This document shows, piece after piece, positions 23,701 through 30,253 of a stretch of 30,253 nt of DNA. Position 1 is the stretch's first letter. Each line of letters begins with the position of its first letter. Origin of the DNA: Chloroflexota bacterium (lineage in GTDB: Bacteria > Chloroflexota > Anaerolineae > Fen-1058); contig JACRBO010000757.1 in the NCBI GenBank assembly GCA_016219235.1, positions 1-30,253 on the forward strand, read 5' to 3'. Position numbers and translations under genes: made by a program. The notes under the pieces were generated by a model. That model was not told the DNA's origin. It did not search any database and was given only the letters and a program-made list of their open reading frames with translations.

Positions 23701-26700
23701 AACTTCGGCGAAGTGGCGCTGCGCCAGCAGTTGGGCGCGCTGGGTTACGGCCTGCCCGATCCAACGCGCATTCGCATCGACACGAACGCGCAAGGCGATG
23801 TCATCGTAACCGTCGGGCAGATTCAGCGTGCCTTCAGGCCGCAGCGCGGCGGCGGCTGGAAAGGGCTGCCGGGCGATGAAGCGCAGTTGACGCAGAGTGC
23901 GGGCGCGTTTACGCTGCGTGAAAAAGACGGCGTGCGCCTAGTCTTCTGGCCCGATGGCAATCTCAACTACGTCGAAGCCCCCAACACCAATCGCGTCACG
24001 GCGAATTACACCGGCGCGCAGTTGACGGGCTTCAGCAATACACGCGGTGACTCAGTCAGTTTCACTTACAATCCACAGGGTCGCCTGAGCGCCGTCACCG
24101 ATGCGGTGGGGCGCGTGACCACCTACGTTTACGACGCGCCCGGCGACCACCTGATCAACATCGTCAAGCCGGAAGGCACGATCACGTACACGCACGTGAT
24201 CAGCAGCAATCCGCTGGTCAATCACGCCATCGCCAGCGTCACGCAGCCCGACGGCAACAGCGTGCAGTTCCAGTACGACGCGCAAGGCCGCTTGATCCGC
24301 CGCAGCGTCAACGGCATCACCGAACCGATCACGATCACACGCGGCGCGGCGGGCGTGTTTACGCTGCAAGACGCACTCGGCCACACCGCGATCGGCTATC
24401 GCGCCGACTTCGGCCCGCTTGCCAGATCGATCGATCCGCTAGGCCAGTGGTCGCTGGTGAAGTTCGATGACAAAGGCCACGTGCTTGAATTAAGCCACAG
24501 CAGCGGCGCCCAAATCGCGTTGACCTACGACGGGCGCGGCAACCTATCGGGCGTGAGCGATGCCGCCGGGCGCAGCGTGCAGTTTGTATACGAACCCACC
24601 TTCAATCAGTTGACGCGCTTCACCGACGCACGCGCTATCTCCACGCAGTTGACTTACAACGGCGCGGGCAACCTGACGCAGGTCAAGCGCGCCGACAACA
24701 CTATCGAATCGTTTGCCTACAACTCGGCGGGCGATGTGACCCAACGGACCAATCGGCGCGGGCGCACCATCACGTTGACGCGCGACGGCAAAGGATCGAT
24801 CACGCGCAAGGACTACGTGAGCGGCGCTTACGTGTTGTACGGCTACGACGCGCATCGCAACCTGACGCAGACCGTGCAGGTCAGCGGCACGACGCGCCTG
24901 ACGACGACGTTTACGTATGATGCCTTTGATCGCTTGACGCGCGTTGCTTACGCCAACGGGCGTTACCTCAACTACACCTACGACGTGCTCGGCCGCCCGA
25001 TCGAGATCGTCGATCACGCCGGTTTCACGCTGCGCTACGATTACACTTCGGGCAGGCGGCTGTGGCACGTGCGCGATGGGGTGAATCAACCGATCGTGAC
25101 CTACACCTACGACACAATCGGGCGCATGGTGCGATCGGATAACGCCAACGGCACGGCGACGACCTACGCATACGATGCCGCCGCGCGCGTGATCAGTCTG
25201 ACACACCTCGGTGCGGGCAACAGCGTGCTCGATCAATTTGCCTACGTCTATGATGATCAAAATCGGCGCACCAGCGTGACGACGATCAGCGGCACGACGA
25301 CGTATGCGTATGACGCCGCCGGGCAACTCACGTCCGTGGGGCTGCCATCGGGCCGATCGATCACGTACACCTACGATGTCGCCGCTAATCGTGTGCAGGT
25401 GAACGACGACGGCGCGATCACGCCGTACACCACCAATGCCATGAGTCAGTACACCTCGACGGGCGGTATCACGCTGACGCACGATGCCGATGGCAACCTC
25501 ACGGCGCGGGGCAGCACGACATATCACTGGGACGACAACGACAACTTGATCGCGCTGAATGCCCCCGGTGAGAGTTGGACGTTCGAGTACGATGCCTTTG
25601 GCAATCGGCTGGCTGCCACACGCAACGGCGCACGCACCGAGTACTTGATCGATCCCACCGGTCCCGGCGGTGTCTTCGCCGAATACAACGGGGGCGGCGC
25701 ATTAATCGCGCGTTACGTGCAGGGGCGCGGACTGGTGAGCCGCATCGACGGCGGGGGCGCGGCCTTCTACGGCTTCGATGCGTCCGGCAACGCGGCGCTG
25801 TTGACGGATGCCAGCGGTGCGTTGATCAATGCCTATCGCTATCTACCGTTCGGCGAGATCGAAAGTTCGATCGAGGGCGTGCCGAATCCATTCCAGTTTG
25901 GCGGCAAGTGGGGCATGCAGCGCACGGGCGCGTTGACGCTGGCGCGATCACGCTATTACGATGCGACTCTGGGTCGCTTCATCAGTGAAGAGCCGGTGCG
26001 ACGCGCGGTATTCAACGCCTATCACTACGCCGCCAACGATCCGATCAACCAGATCGACTATGACGGTTTCGAGACCAAATCGGCGGGCGAGATCGTGAGC
26101 GATCCGAGCAACCATGTGGAAGCCACCGGCCACATGCTGGACTTCATCGACGACGCCGCGCACGCGCTCAACGCTAAGAATCTGGAAGGTGCCTATCAGC
26201 AGGCCAAACAGTGGGGCATGACGGCCGACGAGTATCTCAACTCCGGTCTGCTGCAAAAGACACAGGAACAAGGTCAGAAGTTGTTGTCGCTGTCCGACGA
26301 TGCCGCCAAATTGTCGGGGCGATTGAGCACAGCCAGTTCGGTCCTCGACTGGGCGGATGTGGGCTTCGGGGGTTGGGACACCTACAACAAGATTCAAGAC
26401 TATCAGGTTACGGGCAACCTCGATACGGCGTGCGATGCGTTTGTCAGCGGCAGCCTGTCCACCGCCAAAGCGGCGCTGATCACGGCTAAGGTGCCGTTCG
26501 CAGGGGCCATCGTCGATGGTGTCTATTCGGTGGGCGAAAACACATTGGGCAAGTATGTGCGCGAGAACTGGGACGATGTCTTTGCGTGGTACTACACGGA
26601 GGACCCCGGCAACGTCTTCGGGCCGGGCGTGCTCGATCGGCGAGACGGACGCATCACGCAGCAGCGCAACTCCTTCGATCCCAATGAAATGATCGGCCCA

Positions 26701-27537
26701 CTGGGTTACGGCACAGCAGGCTGGCTGACCGAACAAACGATGCTGTACACGATTCGATTTGAGAACGTGCCGACCGCTACGGCGTCTGCTGCCGAGGTGT
26801 TGATCCAACACACACTCGACGCCGATCTCGATCCATCTTCTATCCGATTGTATGGCGCGGGCTTTGGCGACACGCACGTGTTCTTCGAGACGCCGCAGGC
26901 CAGCCTGAGCGAAGTAATCGATGTGAGCGCGCAATACAGCGTGGCCGTGAGATTGACGGCGCAGGTCGCGCCGTACAGCGGACAACTGACGTGGCTGTTC
27001 AAATCGATCGATCCGGCGACGGGTGAAGAGCCGCTTGATTCGCTGCTGGGCTTTCTGCCGCCCAACGATGCGACCGGCCGTGGCGAAGGCTATGTGATCT
27101 TCAGTGCGCAGCCTCGCGTCGATGCACTGACCGGCGCGGCGTTCGAGCAGTGGGCGCGAATTTTCTTCGACGACAACGCGCCGATCGACACCAACGTGTA
27201 CGTCAACATGCTGGATAAGGACGCGCCGAGTTGTGTGGTCAATCCGCTGCCCGCCGCTTCGCCGACTTCGTTCAGTGTTGCGTGGACTAGCAGTGATGTC
27301 GGCAGCGGCGTGGCTTATCACGATGTGTACTCATCGACGAACGGCGGATCGTGGACGTTGTGGCAATCGGCGGTAACGACCACGCAGGCTGCGTTTGTCG
27401 GATCGAAAGACAGCACCTACGACTTCAAATGTGCGGCAACCGACAACGTGGGTTTGCGGCAAGCCGTACCCGATCAGGCGCAAGCGACCACGCAGGCAAC
27501 GCTGTCGGCGCTGTATCTACCACTGCTGAGAAGGTAG
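20785..27537 (+). CDS. Giant secreted protein: Pmp-type beta-helix, DUF11-like domain, RHS/YD repeats with core, surface tail
   Basis: The protein has 2250 residues and starts at the ATG at 20785 with GGGAGGAAGAGCC upstream and a signal peptide to about residue 30. Residues 40-655 form a beta-helix with repeated GGAI and FxxN motifs, as in polymorphic outer-membrane proteins. About 663-770 is a DUF11-like Ig fold (VLSYTVSLANGG). About 1035-1720 are RHS/YD repeats (YTYD, YNPQGRL, YDAAGQL). These end in an RHS core with RYYDATLGRFISEEP (1723-1737) and a divergent closing DYDGF near 1758-1762. After the core comes a helical, Gly/Ala-rich region and then, from S1963, a domain starting SFDPNEMIGPLGYG like the DPNDK-type repeats of planctomycete exoproteins. 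A fibronectin-like segment follows. The tail is ALYLPLLRR-stop. No toxin domain is recognised; a surface RHS cage or adhesin is the inference. Confidence 0.88.
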   Translation: MKPIKTIGAALILSTIGIALMLVFVRHVTSAPTATRTYPGAAPCNTTLQACIDGSIAGDVIYILPGVYVQSFTLNKAVSLIGAGANTTTLKAPPNMRVLTVSGSINSSTIISGLTFMGGNVTGHGGAILINTPAQPLLHSLIISGNRATNNGGGVYFGSNVDTFQIVNSRFENNSADIGGGLYVYYNTVLLEVTDNRFISNSAQTYSTLFNSGGAIYLAGSGVILNSDFERNRGGNSGGAIRAGVTLDVRDSTFISNTSDIDGGAISAPNVTLVRSTFERNVGRNGGAVDATVSGKVDNSIFRNNRATNSGGAFVIYTLAMTDTQVISNAANSSGGGQAQFASVLRSRFERNAALTLNVGGLSIFNSGGVTETIFIGNRAQVGGSSTGGGGLHAYNTSLLRSRFEDNLTLGYGGGAELLGNTASVSATNFISNTGLYGGGLAVRLNSVTVNGGIFADNTATSSGGGLLVLGGFAITGTQFVGNHAQDEGGGLYRSFGANDGWLVNVLFARNTINSTQPYGAAVHLYHFYAANTTHIVNTTITDLTPNAKPAILMQGGLGFITNTIVTHHAIGIRTTSTPMAGTHNLFYATPIITQGANSLVNTFNADPGFVDPLSDDYHITPQSPAYNSGTPVAQVTRDFENHPRPIAGAYDLGFDEYKPPAPDAIAGAPVCVEPIGSVLSYTVSLANGGNLAATSVVFTHTLNPSATFQSFAPNRSASCQPTFPFDGTTATCALNDPLPPGENWLINFNVAPSSGSAITGTLAASIAELDDDESNNSIEFPVAAGCAADQPLEMFVVAPRFTRVQREFAVLVVYHNPSALNVPARVIVVDSALARFRWPNEPGPRGTFVQLLAVNPNPDGPAGIIPPGASGSVVLLAQPITSTPNVFIDVNVNLLKPGVINWDAMANAFRPNAIPDAVWNAIKANPPSHGATWTTAQYEAMLIQQAQYLRDLGTDTRDVDRLNAFFVGQLGNFGEVALRQQLGALGYGLPDPTRIRIDTNAQGDVIVTVGQIQRAFRPQRGGGWKGLPGDEAQLTQSAGAFTLREKDGVRLVFWPDGNLNYVEAPNTNRVTANYTGAQLTGFSNTRGDSVSFTYNPQGRLSAVTDAVGRVTTYVYDAPGDHLINIVKPEGTITYTHVISSNPLVNHAIASVTQPDGNSVQFQYDAQGRLIRRSVNGITEPITITRGAAGVFTLQDALGHTAIGYRADFGPLARSIDPLGQWSLVKFDDKGHVLELSHSSGAQIALTYDGRGNLSGVSDAAGRSVQFVYEPTFNQLTRFTDARAISTQLTYNGAGNLTQVKRADNTIESFAYNSAGDVTQRTNRRGRTITLTRDGKGSITRKDYVSGAYVLYGYDAHRNLTQTVQVSGTTRLTTTFTYDAFDRLTRVAYANGRYLNYTYDVLGRPIEIVDHAGFTLRYDYTSGRRLWHVRDGVNQPIVTYTYDTIGRMVRSDNANGTATTYAYDAAARVISLTHLGAGNSVLDQFAYVYDDQNRRTSVTTISGTTTYAYDAAGQLTSVGLPSGRSITYTYDVAANRVQVNDDGAITPYTTNAMSQYTSTGGITLTHDADGNLTARGSTTYHWDDNDNLIALNAPGESWTFEYDAFGNRLAATRNGARTEYLIDPTGPGGVFAEYNGGGALIARYVQGRGLVSRIDGGGAAFYGFDASGNAALLTDASGALINAYRYLPFGEIESSIEGVPNPFQFGGKWGMQRTGALTLARSRYYDATLGRFISEEPVRRAVFNAYHYAANDPINQIDYDGFETKSAGEIVSDPSNHVEATGHMLDFIDDAAHALNAKNLEGAYQQAKQWGMTADEYLNSGLLQKTQEQGQKLLSLSDDAAKLSGRLSTASSVLDWADVGFGGWDTYNKIQDYQVTGNLDTACDAFVSGSLSTAKAALITAKVPFAGAIVDGVYSVGENTLGKYVRENWDDVFAWYYTEDPGNVFGPGVLDRRDGRITQQRNSFDPNEMIGPLGYGTAGWLTEQTMLYTIRFENVPTATASAAEVLIQHTLDADLDPSSIRLYGAGFGDTHVFFETPQASLSEVIDVSAQYSVAVRLTAQVAPYSGQLTWLFKSIDPATGEEPLDSLLGFLPPNDATGRGEGYVIFSAQPRVDALTGAAFEQWARIFFDDNAPIDTNVYVNMLDKDAPSCVVNPLPAASPTSFSVAWTSSDVGSGVAYHDVYSSTNGGSWTLWQSAVTTTQAAFVGSKDSTYDFKCAATDNVGLRQAVPDQAQATTQATLSALYLPLLRR

Positions 27538-27579
27538 CACCAGCCGGTGTAGTGTCAATGTCGCCTGAATCGTGGATGG

Positions 27580-27585
27580 TATAAT
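27580..27585 (+). promoter_or_regulatory. -10 box of the zincin gene (near-leaderless start)
   Basis: A perfect TATAAT in GGTATAATCC lies 9 nt before the ATG at 27595, leaving at most about 3 nt of leader. The -35 is weak. Confidence 0.65.
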
Positions 27586-27594
27586 CCTCGCATC

Positions 27595-27966
27595 ATGGTG
27601 GACTTCAACGAATTTGAGCAGTGGGTAGATGAGGCGATGGCGGGCTTGCCCGCGTATTTCCGCGAGCGCATGGATAACGTGGCAATCGCGGTGGAAGACT
27701 GGGCCGATCGCGAAACGCTGCGCGTAGCGGGCCTTCGCCGGCCGGAAGAATTGCTGGGCTTCTATCACGGCATCCCGCTCACCAAACGCACTTCGAGTTA
27801 CATGCTGGTCACACCGGATAAGATCAGTATCTATCGGCAGCCGATACTCCTACAATGCCGAACACGGCCAGAGGCGCAGGCTTTGACGCACAGAGTTGTC
27901 CGCCATGAAGTGGCCCATTACTTTGGGATTGACGACGATCGCTTGCGGGAATTGGGGGCGTATTAA
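27595..27966 (+). CDS. Zincin-like metallopeptidase family protein (PF06262 type)
   Basis: This 123-residue cytoplasmic protein is full length for the small zincin family. The zinc motif is HEVAHYFG (H104, E105, H108) followed by IDDDRLREL, the family's conserved end. GFYHGIPLTKRT in the middle is also typical. The physiological substrate of the family is not established. There is no signal peptide and no Shine-Dalgarno site. It lies 57 nt after the RHS gene but has its own promoter. A truncated relative of its first 17 codons and promoter is found at 16866-16928. Confidence 0.88.
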   Translation: MVDFNEFEQWVDEAMAGLPAYFRERMDNVAIAVEDWADRETLRVAGLRRPEELLGFYHGIPLTKRTSSYMLVTPDKISIYRQPILLQCRTRPEAQALTHRVVRHEVAHYFGIDDDRLRELGAY

Positions 27967-27977
27967 AACACACAACC

Positions 27978-28013
27978 GCATCCTTCGACGCCACTTACGT
28001 TCCGCTCGGATGC
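27978..28013. repeat. Short REP-like element
   Basis: GCATCC (27978-27983) and GGATGC (28008-28013) flank TTCGAC...GTTCCGCTC. The arrangement matches a shortened version of 490-540. Confidence 0.55.
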
Positions 28014-28030
28014 TTGCCGGTCAATCAAAA

Positions 28031-28061
28031 CCGCCCGACGGTCACAGTGGCCGTCGGGCGG
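28031..28061 (-). terminator. Intrinsic terminator of the LiaF-like gene
   Basis: CCGCCCGACGG (28031-28041) pairs perfectly with 28051-28061 (11 bp, 9-nt loop). Read on the minus strand it is followed by TTTTGATT. It lies between convergent genes and may also slow plus-strand transcription. Confidence 0.8.
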
Positions 28062-28077
28062 TAGTCGCTTATCGGGC

Positions 28078-28611
28078 TTAGACTTGCCGCAGTTTGAGGT
28101 CGTGAACAAAGAACGAGGTCTCTAATTTAATCTTGCGTTCAGCGGTTTCGTAACCCTCGGTCTGGTAATGATACGGCCCCAGAAACACAGGGTGTTCGCC
28201 GCCGCCCCGCTTCACGTTAGTCACAAAGCCGCTGGCATTGATCGACAGGCCCACACTCTGCGGCACGATCACTTCCACGTCGCCGACGAAGCCGCGCACG
28301 CCAATCGTTGTTTCACCGGCCGGCACGGTGGCGTGCGTGAAGTCCAGGTCCACGTCACCGACACCAATCCACGTTTCCTCGTTGGTCACCGGCCAGTCAC
28401 CTTCACGCTCGATGTCGGCCAGCAGCACAAATTCGCTGCGCGTGCCGGCGGGCGTGTTGCGCGAGCGCACCAGGATCAGCACGCCTAACACAATCAGCAG
28501 CCCCGGCCAGAAGAAGCCCCACAGATTGATCCGCAGCCAGATGCTGAGCAAAAACAGCACACCCAGCCCGATCAGCACCGTCCCGACTAACACCGACCCC
28601 TTGTCACGCAT
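28078..28611 (-). CDS. LiaF-like membrane protein (cell-envelope stress family)
   Basis: The protein has 177 residues. Two transmembrane helices (about 6-26 and 30-48, separated by RINLWGFFWPG) form the LiaI/LiaF-type N-terminal module. The C-terminal domain (WIGVGDVDLDFTHATVPAGETTIGVRGFVGDVEVIVP) is the beta-rich LiaF/VraT C-terminal fold, with the repeated G-x-V-D/E-V pattern. The ATG at 28611 is chosen because GGAGGTTGCC is well spaced; a GTG four codons upstream overlaps that site. LiaF proteins in Bacillus inhibit the LiaRS system; no histidine kinase or response regulator is present nearby, so that role cannot be transferred directly. Confidence 0.82.
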   Translation of the reverse strand: MRDKGSVLVGTVLIGLGVLFLLSIWLRINLWGFFWPGLLIVLGVLILVRSRNTPAGTRSEFVLLADIEREGDWPVTNEETWIGVGDVDLDFTHATVPAGETTIGVRGFVGDVEVIVPQSVGLSINASGFVTNVKRGGGEHPVFLGPYHYQTEGYETAERKIKLETSFFVHDLKLRQV

Positions 28612-28708
28612 GGCAACCTCCACAGCAGTCTAGTGTGAATAGTGTAAGCGTGGGCCGCCGTGCAAACATCGGACGAAAGTTGGATTTTTCGGAGTCGATG
28701 GGCGGACG

Positions 28709-29218
28709 TTAGCGCTGCGTGCGGCACCAGCGCAACAGCGCGCCCCGGGTCGAGGCAAAAGCGAGGTTGGACGGCAATTCATCGGGCGCGAAGAAACGCA
28801 CCTCTTGAGCATCATCGCCGGCCTGCAACTCGCCGGCGATAATTTGCGCGTGATAGAGGATCATCACGATCGAGCCGCGCGGGTCCGATCGGATGTGGTA
28901 TGTCCCCAGTGTGCCGGTGATTTTGCCAATCAAGCCGGTCTCCTCGGTCAACTCGCGCAGTGCGGCGGTGACTGGCCCTTCATCGATTTCGACGAAACCG
29001 GCGGGCAGCGCCCAGTCGCCGATGTGCGGCTCGTATAAGCGGCGCACCAGCACCACCCGATTGTCCCTCTCGGCTAACACGCCCGCCGCTACTTTGGGAT
29101 CGCGGAAGAAGGTAAAGCCGCAGTTGGGACACTTGCGGCGGGTACGGCCAAACAGAAAGCGATCTTCCAGCGCGTGACCACAACAGGGGCAGAAGTTCAT
29201 TTCGAGCGGTTTAGACAT
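28709..29218 (-). CDS. NUDIX hydrolase with N-terminal zinc ribbon
   Basis: This 169-residue protein cleaves a nucleoside diphosphate linked to another moiety. A four-cysteine zinc ribbon (FCPCCG with C10 and C13; CPNCG with C30 and C33) precedes a complete Nudix box at 74-96 (G, E seven residues on, then RELTEETGL). ADP-ribose, NADH or related nucleotides are possible substrates; the NudC-type SQPWPFPxS motif after the box is not seen. The ATG at 29218 lacks a ribosome site but has GGTACAAT 7 nt upstream, so it appears leaderless; an upstream frame extension to 29302 runs through a terminator and is rejected. Confidence 0.9.
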   Translation of the reverse strand: MSKPLEMNFCPCCGHALEDRFLFGRTRRKCPNCGFTFFRDPKVAAGVLAERDNRVVLVRRLYEPHIGDWALPAGFVEIDEGPVTAALRELTEETGLIGKITGTLGTYHIRSDPRGSIVMILYHAQIIAGELQAGDDAQEVRFFAPDELPSNLAFASTRGALLRWCRTQR

Positions 29219-29225
29219 GCCAGTA

Positions 29226-29231
29226 ATTGTA
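29226..29231 (-). promoter_or_regulatory. -10 box of the NUDIX gene (leaderless start)
   Basis: TACAAT in GGTACAATTACTGGC ends 7 nt before the ATG. It lies immediately after the T-run of the upstream gene's terminator. Confidence 0.6.
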
Positions 29232-29241
29232 CCGTAGAAAA

Positions 29242-29292
29242 AGACCTCGGAGGTTTTAGGCGAACCACAGGTTCGCACAACCTCCGAGGTCT
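29242..29292 (-). terminator. Intrinsic terminator of the 5'-nucleotidase-like gene
   Basis: AGACCTCGGAGGTT (29242-29255) pairs perfectly with 29279-29292 (14 bp), with an inner GCGAACC/GGTTCGC hairpin (29260-29266/29270-29276). On the minus strand the stem runs into TTTTT. Confidence 0.85.
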
Positions 29293-29333
29293 GGTTAATC
29301 ACTCAACCGGAGTGAGCGCGGAAAGCAATCGGG

Positions 29334-30253
29334 TTACGGCGTCGGCAAGAAAACCAGGCGGCCTTCGATTTGCGGATTGATCGGTTGCGGCAGCAGCGGC
29401 AGGTAGTCGATCATCACATCGCGAACGTAATACTGCGTGTCGGCTACGATCTGGGGGATCGGCCACAGCGAAACACCGCCGTTGTTGAAGTTGCACGAAC
29501 CGGCGGCCAGGTAGTTGACCGTCGAGACCGTGTACGTCGTTGCCGCCGTGAAGTCGATCGGGGCGCCGTTGACCGCCATGCCCACCACGTAGTCGATGCC
29601 CGTCGTGTACGAGAGGGTGTCCTGGTACGTAATCACGCCACCCGCTGACACGTCCAGCATACAGGTGGTGTACTTGGAGTAACCGCCCGCATTGCTGGTG
29701 TTCTTGTAGTACCAGTAGTTGCGGAAGCCGCGCTCCAGAATGGCCTTGAGCTGCTCGCCGTTGATGTCCATGACCACCAGCGAGTTCTCATACGGCATAA
29801 GTGTGAACATATCGTTCACAGTCATCGTCACCGGAGTGGTCATTGACGCCGTCGGGAACATCACTTTCTGAGTGGGTTGCGTCATTGCCCCTGACAGGTG
29901 GAAGTCAATGGTGATGCCCAGCGTGCTGGTGAGCTTCCACAACGACGCATCCACTTGCAGGTTGGCTCCGTTCGTTTCACCGACATACGCGTCAGTCATA
30001 TCGAACGGGGCAGCCGTCTGACCAAGCGTGCGGTTCTTGTACGACTGGAAGAACGCATCGTACGGCTCGACGATCGCCTTGACTTCGGCGTCCTGTGTCA
30101 CGCTGGTGGTGTTGGCGATATAGCGGCCCGCGCGGGACACCACATTGTAGCCGCCGCCTGCCTTGGGCAGCAACCCTAGCACGACCTCGCCCAGGTAGGT
30201 ATTGTAGCGGTAGGCCTGGTTGATCAGCACCGGCACGTTATCGGGGCTGCCGA
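29334..30253 (-). CDS. 5'-nucleotidase/2',3'-cyclic phosphodiesterase family protein, C-terminal part
   Basis: The frame enters from the window's right edge, so only the last 305 or so residues are visible. They match the C-terminal substrate-binding domain of UshA-like 5'-nucleotidases: an FMTDAYV-like segment (here FDMTDAYVGETNGANLQ), the LMPYENSLVVMDINGEQLKAILE segment, NGAPIDFTAATTYTVSTVNYLAAG, and the terminal IEGRL. The catalytic metallophosphatase domain and signal peptide should lie beyond position 30253. Such enzymes hydrolyse extracellular nucleotides to nucleosides and phosphate. The end is LVFLPTP-stop, which resembles but does not satisfy the tail of the other exported proteins here. 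A strong terminator follows. Confidence 0.88.
   Translation of the reverse strand, partial: GSPDNVPVLINQAYRYNTYLGEVVLGLLPKAGGGYNVVSRAGRYIANTTSVTQDAEVKAIVEPYDAFFQSYKNRTLGQTAAPFDMTDAYVGETNGANLQVDASLWKLTSTLGITIDFHLSGAMTQPTQKVMFPTASMTTPVTMTVNDMFTLMPYENSLVVMDINGEQLKAILERGFRNYWYYKNTSNAGGYSKYTTCMLDVSAGGVITYQDTLSYTTGIDYVVGMAVNGAPIDFTAATTYTVSTVNYLAAGSCNFNNGGVSLWPIPQIVADTQYYVRDVMIDYLPLLPQPINPQIEGRLVFLPTP

Noticed and set aside
26068..26670. RHS-associated toxin domain after the core
   Set aside because: The region is helical and Ala/Gly-rich but I see no nuclease, ADP-ribosyltransferase or deaminase motif and no immunity gene next to it.
24544..27321. Long minus-strand open frames (24544-25527 and 25948-27321)
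   Set aside because: They are antisense to the RHS repeats and show the same Arg/Val/Gly-rich composition without domains or ribosome sites.
29334..29360. LVFLPTP end of the 5'-nucleotidase as a fifth shared tail
   Set aside because: It has V-F-L-P but lacks the following hydrophobics and the final Lys/Arg; it directly follows the normal IEGRL end of the family, so the match may be chance.

Overview
This is a GC-rich chromosomal window (judged by eye) that most resembles a Chloroflexota genome. The reasons are very large secreted proteins ending in a short '[LV][FY]LP..[LR][KR]' tail, two large STAND ATPase-TPR regulators (one with an XRE head, one with a SARP/BTAD tail), several genes that appear to lack a leader, and short G/C-rich interspersed repeats. 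The assignment is an inference; there is no rRNA or other marker in the window.

Layout. (1) 1-4087: a sugar-alcohol PTS locus. On the minus strand, EIIC, EIIB and EIIA of the mannitol type are followed by a zinc-dependent polyol/alcohol dehydrogenase cut by the window edge. A LacI-family regulator is divergent on the plus strand. Two identical 14-bp LacI-type operators lie on the PTS promoter. An intrinsic terminator and three 19-bp tandem repeats sit inside the operon, between EIIC and EIIB. A perfect 36-bp palindrome ends the regulator gene. (2) 4253-14163: five minus-strand genes that may form one transcription unit. They encode a 65-residue protein, a lipoprotein, a CSLREA-type beta-helix protein, a 1486-residue metzincin-like metalloprotease and an 890-residue surface protein. 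The last three share a C-terminal motif. (3) 14237-20359: an XRE-NB-ARC-TPR regulator divergent from region 2, then a stretch with a truncated metallopeptidase gene, then a MalT-like STAND regulator whose DNA-binding SARP domain is at the C-terminus. (4) 20485-27966: a small gene whose 3' end comes from an interspersed repeat, a 2250-residue secreted beta-helix/RHS protein with the same C-terminal tail, and an intact small zincin. (5) 28078-30253: a LiaF-like membrane protein, a zinc-ribbon NUDIX hydrolase and the C-terminal part of a 5'-nucleotidase, all on the minus strand.

How it fits together. Region 1 is an inducible uptake-and-oxidation module for a polyol. Regions 2-4 look like a cell-surface island: four exported proteins of different architecture share one tail, and two signal-integrating regulators sit between them. 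The most interesting candidates are the shared tail (a possible undescribed sorting signal), the 65-residue protein whose beta-strand segment resembles part of the divergent regulator, and a recurring -10 box placed 6-9 nt from the ATG in five genes and one gene remnant.
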